The notes: a model not told the origin generated them from the sequence alone. Counted from the stretch's first letter, positions 1-7,578 are shown. The stretch: 8,855 nt of DNA from Candidatus Magasanikbacteria bacterium CG_4_10_14_0_8_um_filter_42_12 (GCA_002784795.1 PFLZ01000037.1:1-8855), one strand, 5' to 3'. Translations and numbers: made by a program.

Positions 1-59
1 AAATATTTTAGAATTTTCTTTATTAACTTTTCGCTTATTTTAGCGTACTTAATGGTCAT
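1..59 (-). CDS. N-terminus of a gene cut by the window edge, possible IS1595-like transposase
   Basis: An open frame starts at the ATG at 59-57 and runs off the left edge, giving 19 complete codons (MTIKYAKISEKLIKKIL followed by Lys-Tyr). A basic, amphipathic KISE-x(4)-KKIL start is what I recall of IS1595/ISXO2-like transposases of CPR bacteria, whose first helix precedes an HTH; with so few residues this is a weak family call. The start is supported by a perfect extended -10 element whose last base lies 8 nt upstream, which would place transcription start at or next to the ATG (leaderless) and explains why there is no Shine-Dalgarno sequence. It could equally be an unrelated small basic protein. 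Confidence 0.4.
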   Translation of the reverse strand, partial: MTIKYAKISEKLIKKILKY

Positions 60-62
60 ATA

Positions 63-87
63 CTAGCATTATACCATATTCTGCTAG
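63..87. repeat. Inverted repeat bracketing the -10 element
   Basis: The perfect 6-nt arms CTAGCA (63-68) and TGCTAG (82-87) are separated by 13 nt that contain most of the extended -10 box. The placement suits an operator. It could also be part of a transposon end. There is no T-run on either side, so it is not an intrinsic terminator. Confidence 0.4.
68..76 (-). promoter_or_regulatory. Extended -10 promoter for the left-edge gene
   Basis: Read on the minus strand, this is TGG followed by TATAAT, a perfect TGn-TATAAT extended -10 for a sigma-70-type factor. No good -35 is visible at 16-18 bp. The expected transcription start (about position 61) nearly coincides with the ATG at 59, so translation would be leaderless. 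Confidence 0.55.
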
Positions 88-104
88 GCAAGACCCTATA
101 AAAG
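87..104. mobile_element. Candidate IS outer end with possible 8-bp target site
   Basis: If the left-edge gene is an IS1595-like transposase, the element's outer end should lie upstream of it. The minus strand reads GGGTCTTGCC at 96-87, a GG-starting end as expected for that family. The adjacent TATAAAAG (97-104) would then be one copy of an 8-bp target duplication. The other end is outside the window, so this is a proposal only. Confidence 0.2.
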
Positions 105-121
105 ATATGTATCAGTATACA

Positions 122-129
122 CACCTCCT
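122..129 (-). promoter_or_regulatory. Orphan perfect Shine-Dalgarno sequence
   Basis: The minus strand reads AGGAGGTG, a full 8-base match to the anti-Shine-Dalgarno end of 16S rRNA, about 20 nt beyond the stop of the 485-residue gene. No ATG, GTG or TTG follows at a usable distance; the overlapping GTG opens only 8 codons. None of the four upstream genes has such a site. It may be the leftover start region of a fifth operon gene displaced by insertion, or chance purine richness. Confidence 0.3.
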
Positions 130-147
130 CCCTCATTTTTCAAGTAT

Positions 148-1605
148 TCACGAAGATGCCTCTCTTTTGTTCTCTATACGTTTGATCACCCAGACAACGA
201 TAATCCCGATCAAAATAGAAATAATCCATCCCCACCAACCATACGGACGGCGTTGTTCTTCACCCTGTGTTGCGGTGATAATAAATGTCTTTGATGACTG
301 ACGCACCGTACTTGTGGCATCACCATATTGCGTTGTTATGTTCAATGTATACTCACCAACAGGAAGTCCCAAATCAAAAAAAGATTTGTTGTATGACTGA
401 TCTTTGTCCACAATCAACTCTTCTTGTTGAGTATACATCACATCGCCCTGCTGATTGACAATCTCATAGGTCACCGTGATATCGGTGGTGGATGTCACAG
501 GAAAGACAAACGTCACATCGACTGCCCCTGATTCTTCAAATTGAGGCGTATCAAATATGATCGTGACATCATGTGCACCAGGGACATCTATATCCACAAC
601 ACTCTCTTCCCTTGGCCATGCAGGAATATATGTAGGTGGTTCAACATCAATTACTGGAACCGTTGGCTCTTCAATCGGTGCAGGCGCCTCGCCGCGCAAT
701 ATTACAAATGTTGTGAGATGATTCACTTCAAACGTCACGCCGTACTGCGCAAACGCAACGCCGGACACACGTTGCCACGACTGTGACACATCGTCTTGCC
801 AATACACACTCAGATGCGTCAGATCCTGCACGTCGGGTGCAAGAGGAAACATGATGCGAAGTGGCTTGAGAAACGTGTGGGCGGCATCTTGGTTGTCTGT
901 CTTGGCATCAATCGTATACACAGCTCCGTTTACCGGAAAAAAGCCTTTCGGCAATATGGTGTCAGGGCTGGTGCGTTTTTCGCCAATATGAAACGTTGTT
1001 CTTTCTGAAACAGCGCCCACCGGCACACTGAGTGTGATAGGGCCAAGGGTTGTACTTCTTGTGGCAACACCAGACTGTCCGGGAAGTATCACAAGGTCTT
1101 CATCATATGCATCAAGAGATGTCGGTGGTACTTGTGACGGCACAAAACCACCTCCCCCACCACTGGCCTGGGGAGGTGTTTCTTCTTCCGTACGTACCCG
1201 CCAATCCGTCTGCACATCACAGTAGGTACACTCAAACGTGAGGGTGCCGATGAGACTTCCACTTGCTGTACCGGAAAAATTGCCATTTGTATCAATAGAT
1301 ACGCCGGAAAAATTGATCCAGCCAACACTTTCTCCCCAGGCATAGCCAGACAAATTGCCAGAACCATCGTTTACCACACCAGACTGTGTTGGTGCCATGT
1401 TGATCCACCCATTATTTTGTGACCAAGCATACCCCGTTAGTGCGCTATCAGTGACAGTGGTTTGAGAAAAATTGACCCACCCAATATTGTTGCTCCATGC
1501 AGACGAATGACCACTGAGAATACTCCCTGTGGTAGCACGAACAAAAGAAGGGTACACAAACAGGGCACATACCAACATGAACAAGACAGGCCATGTTCGT
1601 TTCAT
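148..1605 (-). CDS. Membrane-anchored surface protein with GWINF repeats and ZU5-like domain
   Basis: The product has 485 residues. An N-terminal signal peptide (1-24, K2-R3 then a hydrophobic core, cleavage likely near A24-T25) is followed by three GWINF-type repeats (AWSNNIGWVNF 36-46, AWSQNNGWINM 60-70, AWGESVGWINF 89-99) and a degenerate fourth with a Cys pair (C126, C129). Next come a Pro/Gly linker (142-162) and a ZU5-like beta domain (about 180-303: LSVPVGAV, then FLKPLRIMF, then VNHLTTFVI). A second Pro-rich linker (306-335) leads to an Ig-like domain (about 343-444) ending in LPVGEYTLNI. One helix (456-474) and a short basic tail (KRIENKREASS) anchor it, leaving nearly all of it outside. 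GWINF repeats are common in uncharacterised CPR proteins. It is the last gene of the four-gene block, 6 nt after the previous stop. No Shine-Dalgarno is visible; the start is chosen because the signal peptide begins there. Function is unknown, probably a cell-envelope structural or adhesive role. Confidence 0.85.
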   Translation of the reverse strand: MKRTWPVLFMLVCALFVYPSFVRATTGSILSGHSSAWSNNIGWVNFSQTTVTDSALTGYAWSQNNGWINMAPTQSGVVNDGSGNLSGYAWGESVGWINFSGVSIDTNGNFSGTASGSLIGTLTFECTYCDVQTDWRVRTEEETPPQASGGGGGFVPSQVPPTSLDAYDEDLVILPGQSGVATRSTTLGPITLSVPVGAVSERTTFHIGEKRTSPDTILPKGFFPVNGAVYTIDAKTDNQDAAHTFLKPLRIMFPLAPDVQDLTHLSVYWQDDVSQSWQRVSGVAFAQYGVTFEVNHLTTFVILRGEAPAPIEEPTVPVIDVEPPTYIPAWPREESVVDIDVPGAHDVTIIFDTPQFEESGAVDVTFVFPVTSTTDITVTYEIVNQQGDVMYTQQEELIVDKDQSYNKSFFDLGLPVGEYTLNITTQYGDATSTVRQSSKTFIITATQGEEQRRPYGWWGWIISILIGIIVVWVIKRIENKREASS

Positions 1606-1611
1606 ACGTTG

Positions 1612-2370
1612 CTATTTTGCAGAGATAACAAGGATGTCTGCATCTGGAGCAATTTCACCTTCTGGAAGAGCGCTTATATTCCCTTCAATAGTCGTAGCAA
1701 TAGCAGCTGCTTCTGCAGCATGAGAACCAGAAAGATCAATGACAAGATTTTCAGTGTACTGTTGTGCGGCCGCATTTTCTACAGTCACGGTTGTATATTC
1801 AGGAAAATTTGTTGCCACAATTTGTTCTGTACTGGCAGAAAGATTTGGTGTGGCAGACCCATTGTAATACGCAATACGTAGTGATGCTTCAGCAGGTTCT
1901 TCCACGGTCATCTCTGCGACATCACCAACAGAGTCTTCAGAAAGCACATCGGTATTAAAGTATATTGGAGCTACTTTGATAATTTTATTTGTAGAAGGTC
2001 GATACAAAATTGCTTGCAATGATTTTGTATACGCAAGCAAAACATCATCATTTTCAGCTTTTGCAAAAAAAGCTTGATCAGCAAGTTTGTTCTTATCCAA
2101 AATGGTCGCCATCGTAGGAGTTTCACCATCTGGTAACATCATAAGTTTTTCAACTGCTGCGAGTGTTTTATCCAAATCTTTTTGCGAAGAAACGGTGGGA
2201 TCCTGAATCAACACGCTATATTTGTGATAAAAATAGTATGTACCAGTCGCACCGATTAATGCCAAGACCAACAAAAGCCATACAACAATCTTTCCACTTT
2301 TGCTCGAGGGACGTTGTTTTTTTTGCATTGCAAGAAAATCTTTTGGTGGTACTGTTTCTTTATAATCCAT
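1612..2370 (-). CDS. One-helix membrane protein with LytR_C-like C-terminal domain
   Basis: The product has 252 residues. A basic cytoplasmic N-terminus (1-27) is followed by one transmembrane helix (about 28-48), so the rest lies outside. Residues 57-140 form a domain shared with the neighbouring 145-residue protein (LMMLPDGETP, then QAFFAKAEN, then ILYRPSTNKIIKVAPIYFN). An acidic linker (141-162) precedes a LytR_C-like domain (163-252): it opens LRIAYYNGSATPNLS, matching the VxVxNGxGxxGLA start of that family, and ends ADILVI, its usual last strand. The LCP ligase domain that often accompanies LytR_C is absent, so cell-wall polymer transfer cannot be assigned. It follows the 145-residue gene by 9 nt and is followed by the 485-residue gene after 6 nt, so co-transcription is very likely. 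No Shine-Dalgarno precedes the ATG. Confidence 0.85.
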   Translation of the reverse strand: MDYKETVPPKDFLAMQKKQRPSSKSGKIVVWLLLVLALIGATGTYYFYHKYSVLIQDPTVSSQKDLDKTLAAVEKLMMLPDGETPTMATILDKNKLADQAFFAKAENDDVLLAYTKSLQAILYRPSTNKIIKVAPIYFNTDVLSEDSVGDVAEMTVEEPAEASLRIAYYNGSATPNLSASTEQIVATNFPEYTTVTVENAAAQQYTENLVIDLSGSHAAEAAAIATTIEGNISALPEGEIAPDADILVISAK

Positions 2371-2379
2371 AGAAAAAAA

Positions 2380-2817
2380 TTATTGTGTAATATCTGTTGT
2401 ACTGGTTGCATTGAGATATACCGGTCCGACATTGATTAATTTGTGTACAGATGGTCGATAAATAATTGCTTTGTCTTCATATATCAATACCTTGTCACCA
2501 TTTTGTGCTCTGGAAAAAAATTTTTGATCTTCTGCCAGCGTCGCTACATCTTGGACTGTACCAATGACAGGTTGCTGATCCATAGGCAATTCAATAAGTC
2601 CTGCTACATCACGTACCAATTGTTCATTTTCTTTTTGCACTTGTGATGCCTGAAACGCAGGATCTTTCAACTGGGTCAATTCTGTTTTTGCATGCTGATA
2701 GCGAAGGAAAAAATATACACTGGTAGCAATAAAAAGTACAACAACAATGCCCAGTATCCATTTTCCAAGGTGTCTATGATGAGATGAGGTATCTTGGGTA
2801 TCAATGTGATGTTCCAT
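2380..2817 (-). CDS. Small one-helix membrane protein, paralogue of the next gene's core
   Basis: The product has 145 residues. A His-rich cytoplasmic N-terminus (H3, H4, H13, H14, H16) leads into one transmembrane helix (about 19-39), then a charged, probably coiled-coil stretch (40-75), then a compact domain (about 67-136) with LIELPMDQQP, QKFFSRAQNGDKVLIY, IIYRPS and INVGPVYLN. The same motifs in the same order occur in residues 67-140 of the downstream protein, so the two arose by duplication. I do not recognise the domain; the type is common in uncharacterised CPR membrane proteins. It sits 33 nt after the giant fibre gene and 9 nt before the 252-residue gene. It has no visible Shine-Dalgarno. 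A chaperone, anchor or scaffold role for the fibre is possible but unproven. Confidence 0.82.
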   Translation of the reverse strand: MEHHIDTQDTSSHHRHLGKWILGIVVVLFIATSVYFFLRYQHAKTELTQLKDPAFQASQVQKENEQLVRDVAGLIELPMDQQPVIGTVQDVATLAEDQKFFSRAQNGDKVLIYEDKAIIYRPSVHKLINVGPVYLNATSTTDITQ

Positions 2818-2850
2818 AGTGTATACAGATTACAATAAAAAGAGAATATA

Positions 2851-5800
2851 TTACAATGACTCAGTCGATGTGGCTGTGGCTGCATCAGTTGACGTCTCTT
2901 CAACAGCAGAAGTCGTTGTCGGTGCAGTCACGTCTATCACCGTTTCTTCTACAATTGTTTCTTCACTAGGCGTAGTTGTGACTGTTTCTGTAGGGGCACC
3001 GTCAGGTGTTGTCGTACTTGTATCATCCAGCGTCAATCCATTGTCAGAGAGATAATTGTTTGCAAGATCTGTCAGACTATCTGCTGATCCAGAAGAATTA
3101 GATGAACTTGATGATACCGAGGTCTCTTCCTCTGATGTAAGTATCGATGGTGTTACTTGTCCAAATGCTGACCAATTTATCATAACATCTTGAAGAGCAG
3201 ATGGTCGAATACGAATCGTAAAGCTCTCTGCGTCGACAGCATCTACAAAATATGTATCAAGAACAACATCACTGGCAAGGGTCAGATTGACAATCGGTGG
3301 GGTGTCATATGGCATATCAAATCGCACTAACACGCCGTCCTCCCCTGCCTGAATGAGTGCTGATCCCACCGTATCTTTCCCAAATGACACATGTTTTGTA
3401 AATGAAATATTTTGACTAAAGGTGAGCGTATTATTCGCGGTTGCGTTGTTGATGAAGCCATCGACTCCACCACCCAAGAGAAGCGCATTGTATGAATCAA
3501 GTTCCTGCTTCAATTCCTTCACACCTTCGAGTGCAAGTGCTCCGAGTTTTGAATATTGAATACCCCAAGCTCCCCTGTTACCATCTCTTATTTTTTCATC
3601 ACCGACCGTGACAGCTTCTGGAAAAATTTCATAAAGTTCTTGGGCAATCGCACCCACATCATGTTCGCCACTTGATTTCCAATCAAACGAGACAGCTCGA
3701 TAGTTATCAATTCTATCAAGCACGTTCAAATCCATAATATTTTCCTTCAATCTTTGATCAGAAAAAGTTGACCAGCCCCCGGCAGATCCTTGTGTTAAAT
3801 AAACGCCACTTTCTGTGCTACTACCAGCTATATATAAATTATCATCAGATTTATCAAGAGCAATTTTCCACATGGTCGTAGTATTGTGATTAAACAGCAA
3901 TGGAACAAGTGCTGTAGTCGAAGTAGTATTGTCATGTAAGGTCAGACCACCAGCAATAGACATGGCACTGCCAAATAATGAATTACCTCCGACGATAAGC
4001 CCATTTCCTATATAAACGTCATTTGCTACTTGAAGTTTCTGGGTAACTTGAACATTTTGTATCTCAACACTTCCCAAATTTGCAGTTGGAGCAATAATGC
4101 CAGGTATACTTAATACTTCAACACCATCATCTGCCAATGAGGCAACATACAAATAATTTCCTGAAACAAATATAGACTGAGCACCGCTTAATTCTGTAGT
4201 TTCATCATCAACTATTACTCCTACGTGTCTTGGATTTATTGGATTGGATATATCAACTACTTCAATAGCATTATCACCTTTAGCCGCAATATACGCATAA
4301 TTTCCAACTACATGGATAGACATAGGAACATAAAGCATAACATCACCTCCATCAGAAAGAGAGCTAGCATGAGTCGGATTTGTTGGATCTGAGATATCTA
4401 ATATCTCCAATGCATTATCTGAAGTAACAATGTATGCATAATTTCCAGAAATAGCAATTTTATTAGGTCTATATAAAAGCGTCGTTTCATCGTCAACAAT
4501 AGAACCAGCATGAGTCGGATTTGTTGGATCTGAGATATCTAAGACTTCTACAGCATTTTCCAGAGATGCAGTTACATATGCATAGTTACCACGTATAACA
4601 ATATCATTGGCACCATTAAGAAGCGTTGTTCCACCATCAACAATAGAACCAGCATGAGTCGGATTTGTTGGATCTGAGATATCTAAGACTTCTATACCAG
4701 CATCGCTATATGCAGTTACATATGCATAGTTACCTGACAATTCTATTGAATTGGCACCATTAAGTGCAGTCGTAACGTTATCAACAATAGAACCAGCATG
4801 AGTCGGATTTGTCGGATCTGATATGTCCAATATTTCCACACCAGGACCATCCGATGAAGTTATATATGCATATGCACCAACAACTTTTATATCATAAGAA
4901 GCGGTGAGCAAGGTAGTATCATCATCAAGAATTGTGCCCACATGCGTAGGATTTGTCGGATCTGATATATCCAATATTTCAATACCAGCCTCAACGACAG
5001 AAGTTATATATGCATAATCTTCAGAAACATAAATTGCAATAGCACCGTCGAGAGATGTTGAAACATCATCAGTTATAGCTCCGACATGTACAGGTGCCGC
5101 TCCCACCGTCTGCGTAAAGCTTCCACTCGCCAAATGAAATGCAGACTGTGGTGTCGTAGTACCAACACCAATATTACCTTGTTTATCTATGAAAAATCTT
5201 GCTGTACTACTTGCACTATCTTTGATATAAAAATCTTTCGTACCATCAGCATTGTAGTCTTGTCCAACTTCCCAGTTGTCCAGTGTGAGAGCAGCACGCT
5301 CAGAAGTTCCGTCACTAGATGCCCCTATATACAACGAACTTGAACTAGCGCCACTTTGTCCGGCAATCGTGAGAGCGTAGCCAGGTGTAGATGTGTTAAT
5401 ACCAATCGAACCTACTAAAAGTGCACCACTATAATCTCCAATTGCACCTGTTCCAATCCCTACTTTTCCAGCAGCTATACGAGAAATTGAAGTGTCTTTC
5501 GCTGCATACCATTGACCAGCACTTGCCCAAGCAATACCATTGGATGTATTTAGATTCAAACCAGGTGAATATCCTGCCCCGGTTTGGGAGATAGCAGCAC
5601 TAGCTGAATCTGTTGTAGAAAAAATTTTTGCAGCACTAAAACCATCAATACGTATTCCACCCAACCTACTACCACCTGAATCAAGTACTTCAAACACATA
5701 CGGTGTTGTAGACAAATTTTGAAGCGCGCCAGCTCTTACTACTAACGTCGTAGTAGAAGTGCTTTCCCAAAGTCTCATACTTCCACTTACTTCCACATCA

Positions 5801-7578
5801 TATTCAGGAGTTATTGTTCCAATTCCAAGTCTATTGGTAGCGGAATCAAAATAGAGCCCGTTATTACTTTCACTCAACAAACCATTTGCTCCGGCAAACA
5901 AGACAGAACCCTGTGTAAATGGAGTAGTAAGTTCACCACTATAAACTAAATTAGTTGACGTAACATTAGTAAACATAGCTGATGATGAACTAGAAGCACC
6001 AATAATAGTACCATCAATATTACCACCTGTAATTGCGACGCCACTACTATTTTGCAAAGCTAAAGTCCCTAATCCAAGATTTGTTCTAGCAGTAGAAGAG
6101 TTAGTCAAGTCTGATAAATTACTACTTGCAACCAAATACCCTGCACTTGCATGATCACCCCAATCAAAAGCTGTCTGCCATGCAGTTGTACTCACCGTGA
6201 GTGGAATATTATACGTACTAGACACACTTAAGACACCTGTACCGTTGTCATAGACGAGTCCCAATCCAGAAAATGAAATTGCTCCTCGTGCAAGAGAATC
6301 TGCATAATATTTATTCGTAATCCCCTCTGCCAGGGCATCTGTTGTCGTTGTATTCCAGTCGGCAAGTGAAAGATATGTTGACACTGCGTTTGCTTGGGTA
6401 AGATAGGTTGACCCGGCACTAGCTTGTGTTAAGTATGTTGAAGCAGCATTACTGGTAGTCAAGTAACTCGAACTTGCAGCCATCCAGATAGGATCTGTTT
6501 CTGTATAACTTGTCAAATACCCCGCACTAGCATGATTCCCCCAGCTAAATGCACTCTGCCAGTCACTCGATGATGCGGTGACGGTATTGTATGCGGTGTT
6601 CCAGTTTGTTGTGCTCGCTGTCAGTGGAATGTTGTAGCCAGATGCTACCTGAATCGTATTACTATTCCATGCTAATCCAGTGCCAAGTGCAATCGTGGAA
6701 GAAGGCGTCGAAGCAAAATCATTCCAGACGGTGGTACTAGCCGTAGTTGGAATTTCATAGCCAGTCGTCAAAGTAAACTGTCCAGTGCTACTCGAATACG
6801 TCAACCCCAATGCTTGACTTTCAATCGCCTGTCGAGCTCCTGTCGTGGTAACAAATTCACTGTCATTTGTGAGTAGTGAAATATTCTCCCCTTCGACTAT
6901 GACAATATCCGACAAGCTCGACGTTGCAATAGCAGTTCCGTTCCAAACTCCTGACGTAATGGTCCCAAGGGTCGTGATATTTGCACTCCCAGCCCAAGTA
7001 GAGAGGGCCGTATCTTCTACATTGCTGATGCCAAGCGTTGTCTTTACTGTTGAAGAAGACTGTGCTTCCCAGCCAGCACCAGTACCGACGATAAACGTAC
7101 TGGTAGCAAAAGAAAGTCCAGCAATACTGGAAAGTCCTGCATTGTACGCCTGTACATCAGCACCAATTTCCAATCCTAGATTTTGACGAGCAAGCGTAGA
7201 ACTCGCAACATCAGAAAGATCATTACTTGCAAGTAAGTCGCCACCACCAGGGAGACTCGCCCATTCAATCCCGGTATTCGTCGCTTTCAAAAATTGTCCA
7301 TTGGTTCCCAGGTTCAAGAGGGCAAAAGAATCTGTCGAACTTGCAAAAAGTATATCGCCAACAGCATAGGTGGACGTGGTCAACGACACAGATGGATACA
7401 CACCGCAATTGCTATCTGTAGGAGCACAACTCGGGTCGAGTGTTTCACCGGGTTGGTACATCACAGCAGCAGCAATGAACGGAAATACAAAAAAACTAAG
7501 CAAAACAATAGCATACACTGCGCTCAGTCTACTTCCAAAAATTGTTTCAAACTTTCTACGGCCCATAATTAGGCTCAT
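2851..7578 (-). CDS. Giant phage-tail-fibre-like surface protein with LVIVD propeller and S74 domain
   Basis: The product has up to 1575 residues. A basic N-terminus and hydrophobic segment (about 19-40) form a signal peptide or anchor, followed by YQPGETLDPSCAPTDSNCG (C51, C58). Residues 60-580 are Ser/Thr-rich shaft: WGNHASAGYL (346-355), WGDHASAGYL (473-482), three STYLTQ decads (378-407) and several S-T-AR-x-NLGL motifs. Three GIGTxTP-type units lie near 585, 725 and 803. Seven LVIVD repeats (829-1157) follow, each about 47 residues with a YAYI strand and LDISDPTNP. The peptidase S74/intramolecular chaperone domain is at about 1273-1365 (SDQRLKENI, GAIAQELYEIFPEAV); S1273 and K1278 match the Ser-Lys dyad of endosialidase-type fibres, implying trimerisation and self-cleavage. 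A lectin-like beta domain (about 1405-1475) and a Ser/Thr/Glu tail (1480-1575) end the chain, with no LPXTG or terminal helix. The start may be M1 or M5 (position 7566); neither has a clear Shine-Dalgarno. With no phage genes nearby, a cellular adhesin is the best reading. Confidence 0.9.
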   Translation of the reverse strand: MSLIMGRRKFETIFGSRLSAVYAIVLLSFFVFPFIAAAVMYQPGETLDPSCAPTDSNCGVYPSVSLTTSTYAVGDILFASSTDSFALLNLGTNGQFLKATNTGIEWASLPGGGDLLASNDLSDVASSTLARQNLGLEIGADVQAYNAGLSSIAGLSFATSTFIVGTGAGWEAQSSSTVKTTLGISNVEDTALSTWAGSANITTLGTITSGVWNGTAIATSSLSDIVIVEGENISLLTNDSEFVTTTGARQAIESQALGLTYSSSTGQFTLTTGYEIPTTASTTVWNDFASTPSSTIALGTGLAWNSNTIQVASGYNIPLTASTTNWNTAYNTVTASSSDWQSAFSWGNHASAGYLTSYTETDPIWMAASSSYLTTSNAASTYLTQASAGSTYLTQANAVSTYLSLADWNTTTTDALAEGITNKYYADSLARGAISFSGLGLVYDNGTGVLSVSSTYNIPLTVSTTAWQTAFDWGDHASAGYLVASSNLSDLTNSSTARTNLGLGTLALQNSSGVAITGGNIDGTIIGASSSSSAMFTNVTSTNLVYSGELTTPFTQGSVLFAGANGLLSESNNGLYFDSATNRLGIGTITPEYDVEVSGSMRLWESTSTTTLVVRAGALQNLSTTPYVFEVLDSGGSRLGGIRIDGFSAAKIFSTTDSASAAISQTGAGYSPGLNLNTSNGIAWASAGQWYAAKDTSISRIAAGKVGIGTGAIGDYSGALLVGSIGINTSTPGYALTIAGQSGASSSSLYIGASSDGTSERAALTLDNWEVGQDYNADGTKDFYIKDSASSTARFFIDKQGNIGVGTTTPQSAFHLASGSFTQTVGAAPVHVGAITDDVSTSLDGAIAIYVSEDYAYITSVVEAGIEILDISDPTNPTHVGTILDDDTTLLTASYDIKVVGAYAYITSSDGPGVEILDISDPTNPTHAGSIVDNVTTALNGANSIELSGNYAYVTAYSDAGIEVLDISDPTNPTHAGSIVDGGTTLLNGANDIVIRGNYAYVTASLENAVEVLDISDPTNPTHAGSIVDDETTLLYRPNKIAISGNYAYIVTSDNALEILDISDPTNPTHASSLSDGGDVMLYVPMSIHVVGNYAYIAAKGDNAIEVVDISNPINPRHVGVIVDDETTELSGAQSIFVSGNYLYVASLADDGVEVLSIPGIIAPTANLGSVEIQNVQVTQKLQVANDVYIGNGLIVGGNSLFGSAMSIAGGLTLHDNTTSTTALVPLLFNHNTTTMWKIALDKSDDNLYIAGSSTESGVYLTQGSAGGWSTFSDQRLKENIMDLNVLDRIDNYRAVSFDWKSSGEHDVGAIAQELYEIFPEAVTVGDEKIRDGNRGAWGIQYSKLGALALEGVKELKQELDSYNALLLGGGVDGFINNATANNTLTFSQNISFTKHVSFGKDTVGSALIQAGEDGVLVRFDMPYDTPPIVNLTLASDVVLDTYFVDAVDAESFTIRIRPSALQDVMINWSAFGQVTPSILTSEEETSVSSSSSNSSGSADSLTDLANNYLSDNGLTLDDTSTTTPDGAPTETVTTTPSEETIVEETVIDVTAPTTTSAVEETSTDAATATSTESL
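4108..5094 (-). repeat. Tandem array of seven LVIVD-encoding units, period about 144 bp
   Basis: Seven in-frame units encode residues 829-1157 of the fibre. Aligned bases fall at 5083, 4939, 4795, 4651, 4507, 4366 and 4222, so the period is 144 bp with one unit of 141. Units are near-identical in the middle: 4493-4550 and 4637-4694 match over 58 nt, and the unit at 4366 shares 36 of those. Outer units are diverged. This pattern points to recent internal duplication or gene conversion. Seven units fit one closed seven-bladed beta-propeller. Confidence 0.85.
6358..6447 (-). repeat. Three 30-bp tandem units encoding YLTQ decads of the fibre shaft
   Basis: Residues 378-407 of the fibre are three 10-residue units: AASTYLTQAS, AGSTYLTQAN, AVSTYLSLAD. 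Such short Tyr-Leu repeats are typical of fibrous shafts of trimeric tail fibres and adhesins. At the DNA level the units have drifted more than at the protein level. Confidence 0.7.

Noticed and set aside
31..45. Hairpin CGCT/AGCG as operon terminator
   Set aside because: Only 4 bp of stem, no T-run, and it lies within the left-edge reading frame.
2829..2857. Two ATTACAAT direct repeats in the gap before the 145-residue gene
   Set aside because: Only 8 nt in AT-rich DNA, one copy overlaps the fibre stop codon; chance is enough to explain it.
2819..3055. Plus-strand open frame rich in Val and Ser opposite the fibre's C-terminus
   Set aside because: It is the antisense shadow of the Ser/Thr/Glu-rich tail; it has no Shine-Dalgarno and its low-complexity composition follows from the opposite strand.
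4108..5094. CRISPR array
   Set aside because: Periodicity of 144 bp is in frame and encodes LVIVD protein repeats; there are no short repeats with unique spacers.
2851..7578. Fibre gene as part of a prophage
   Set aside because: No capsid, terminase, tail tape measure, integrase or lysis gene is in the window; neighbours are cellular membrane proteins and the fibre has its own signal or anchor segment.
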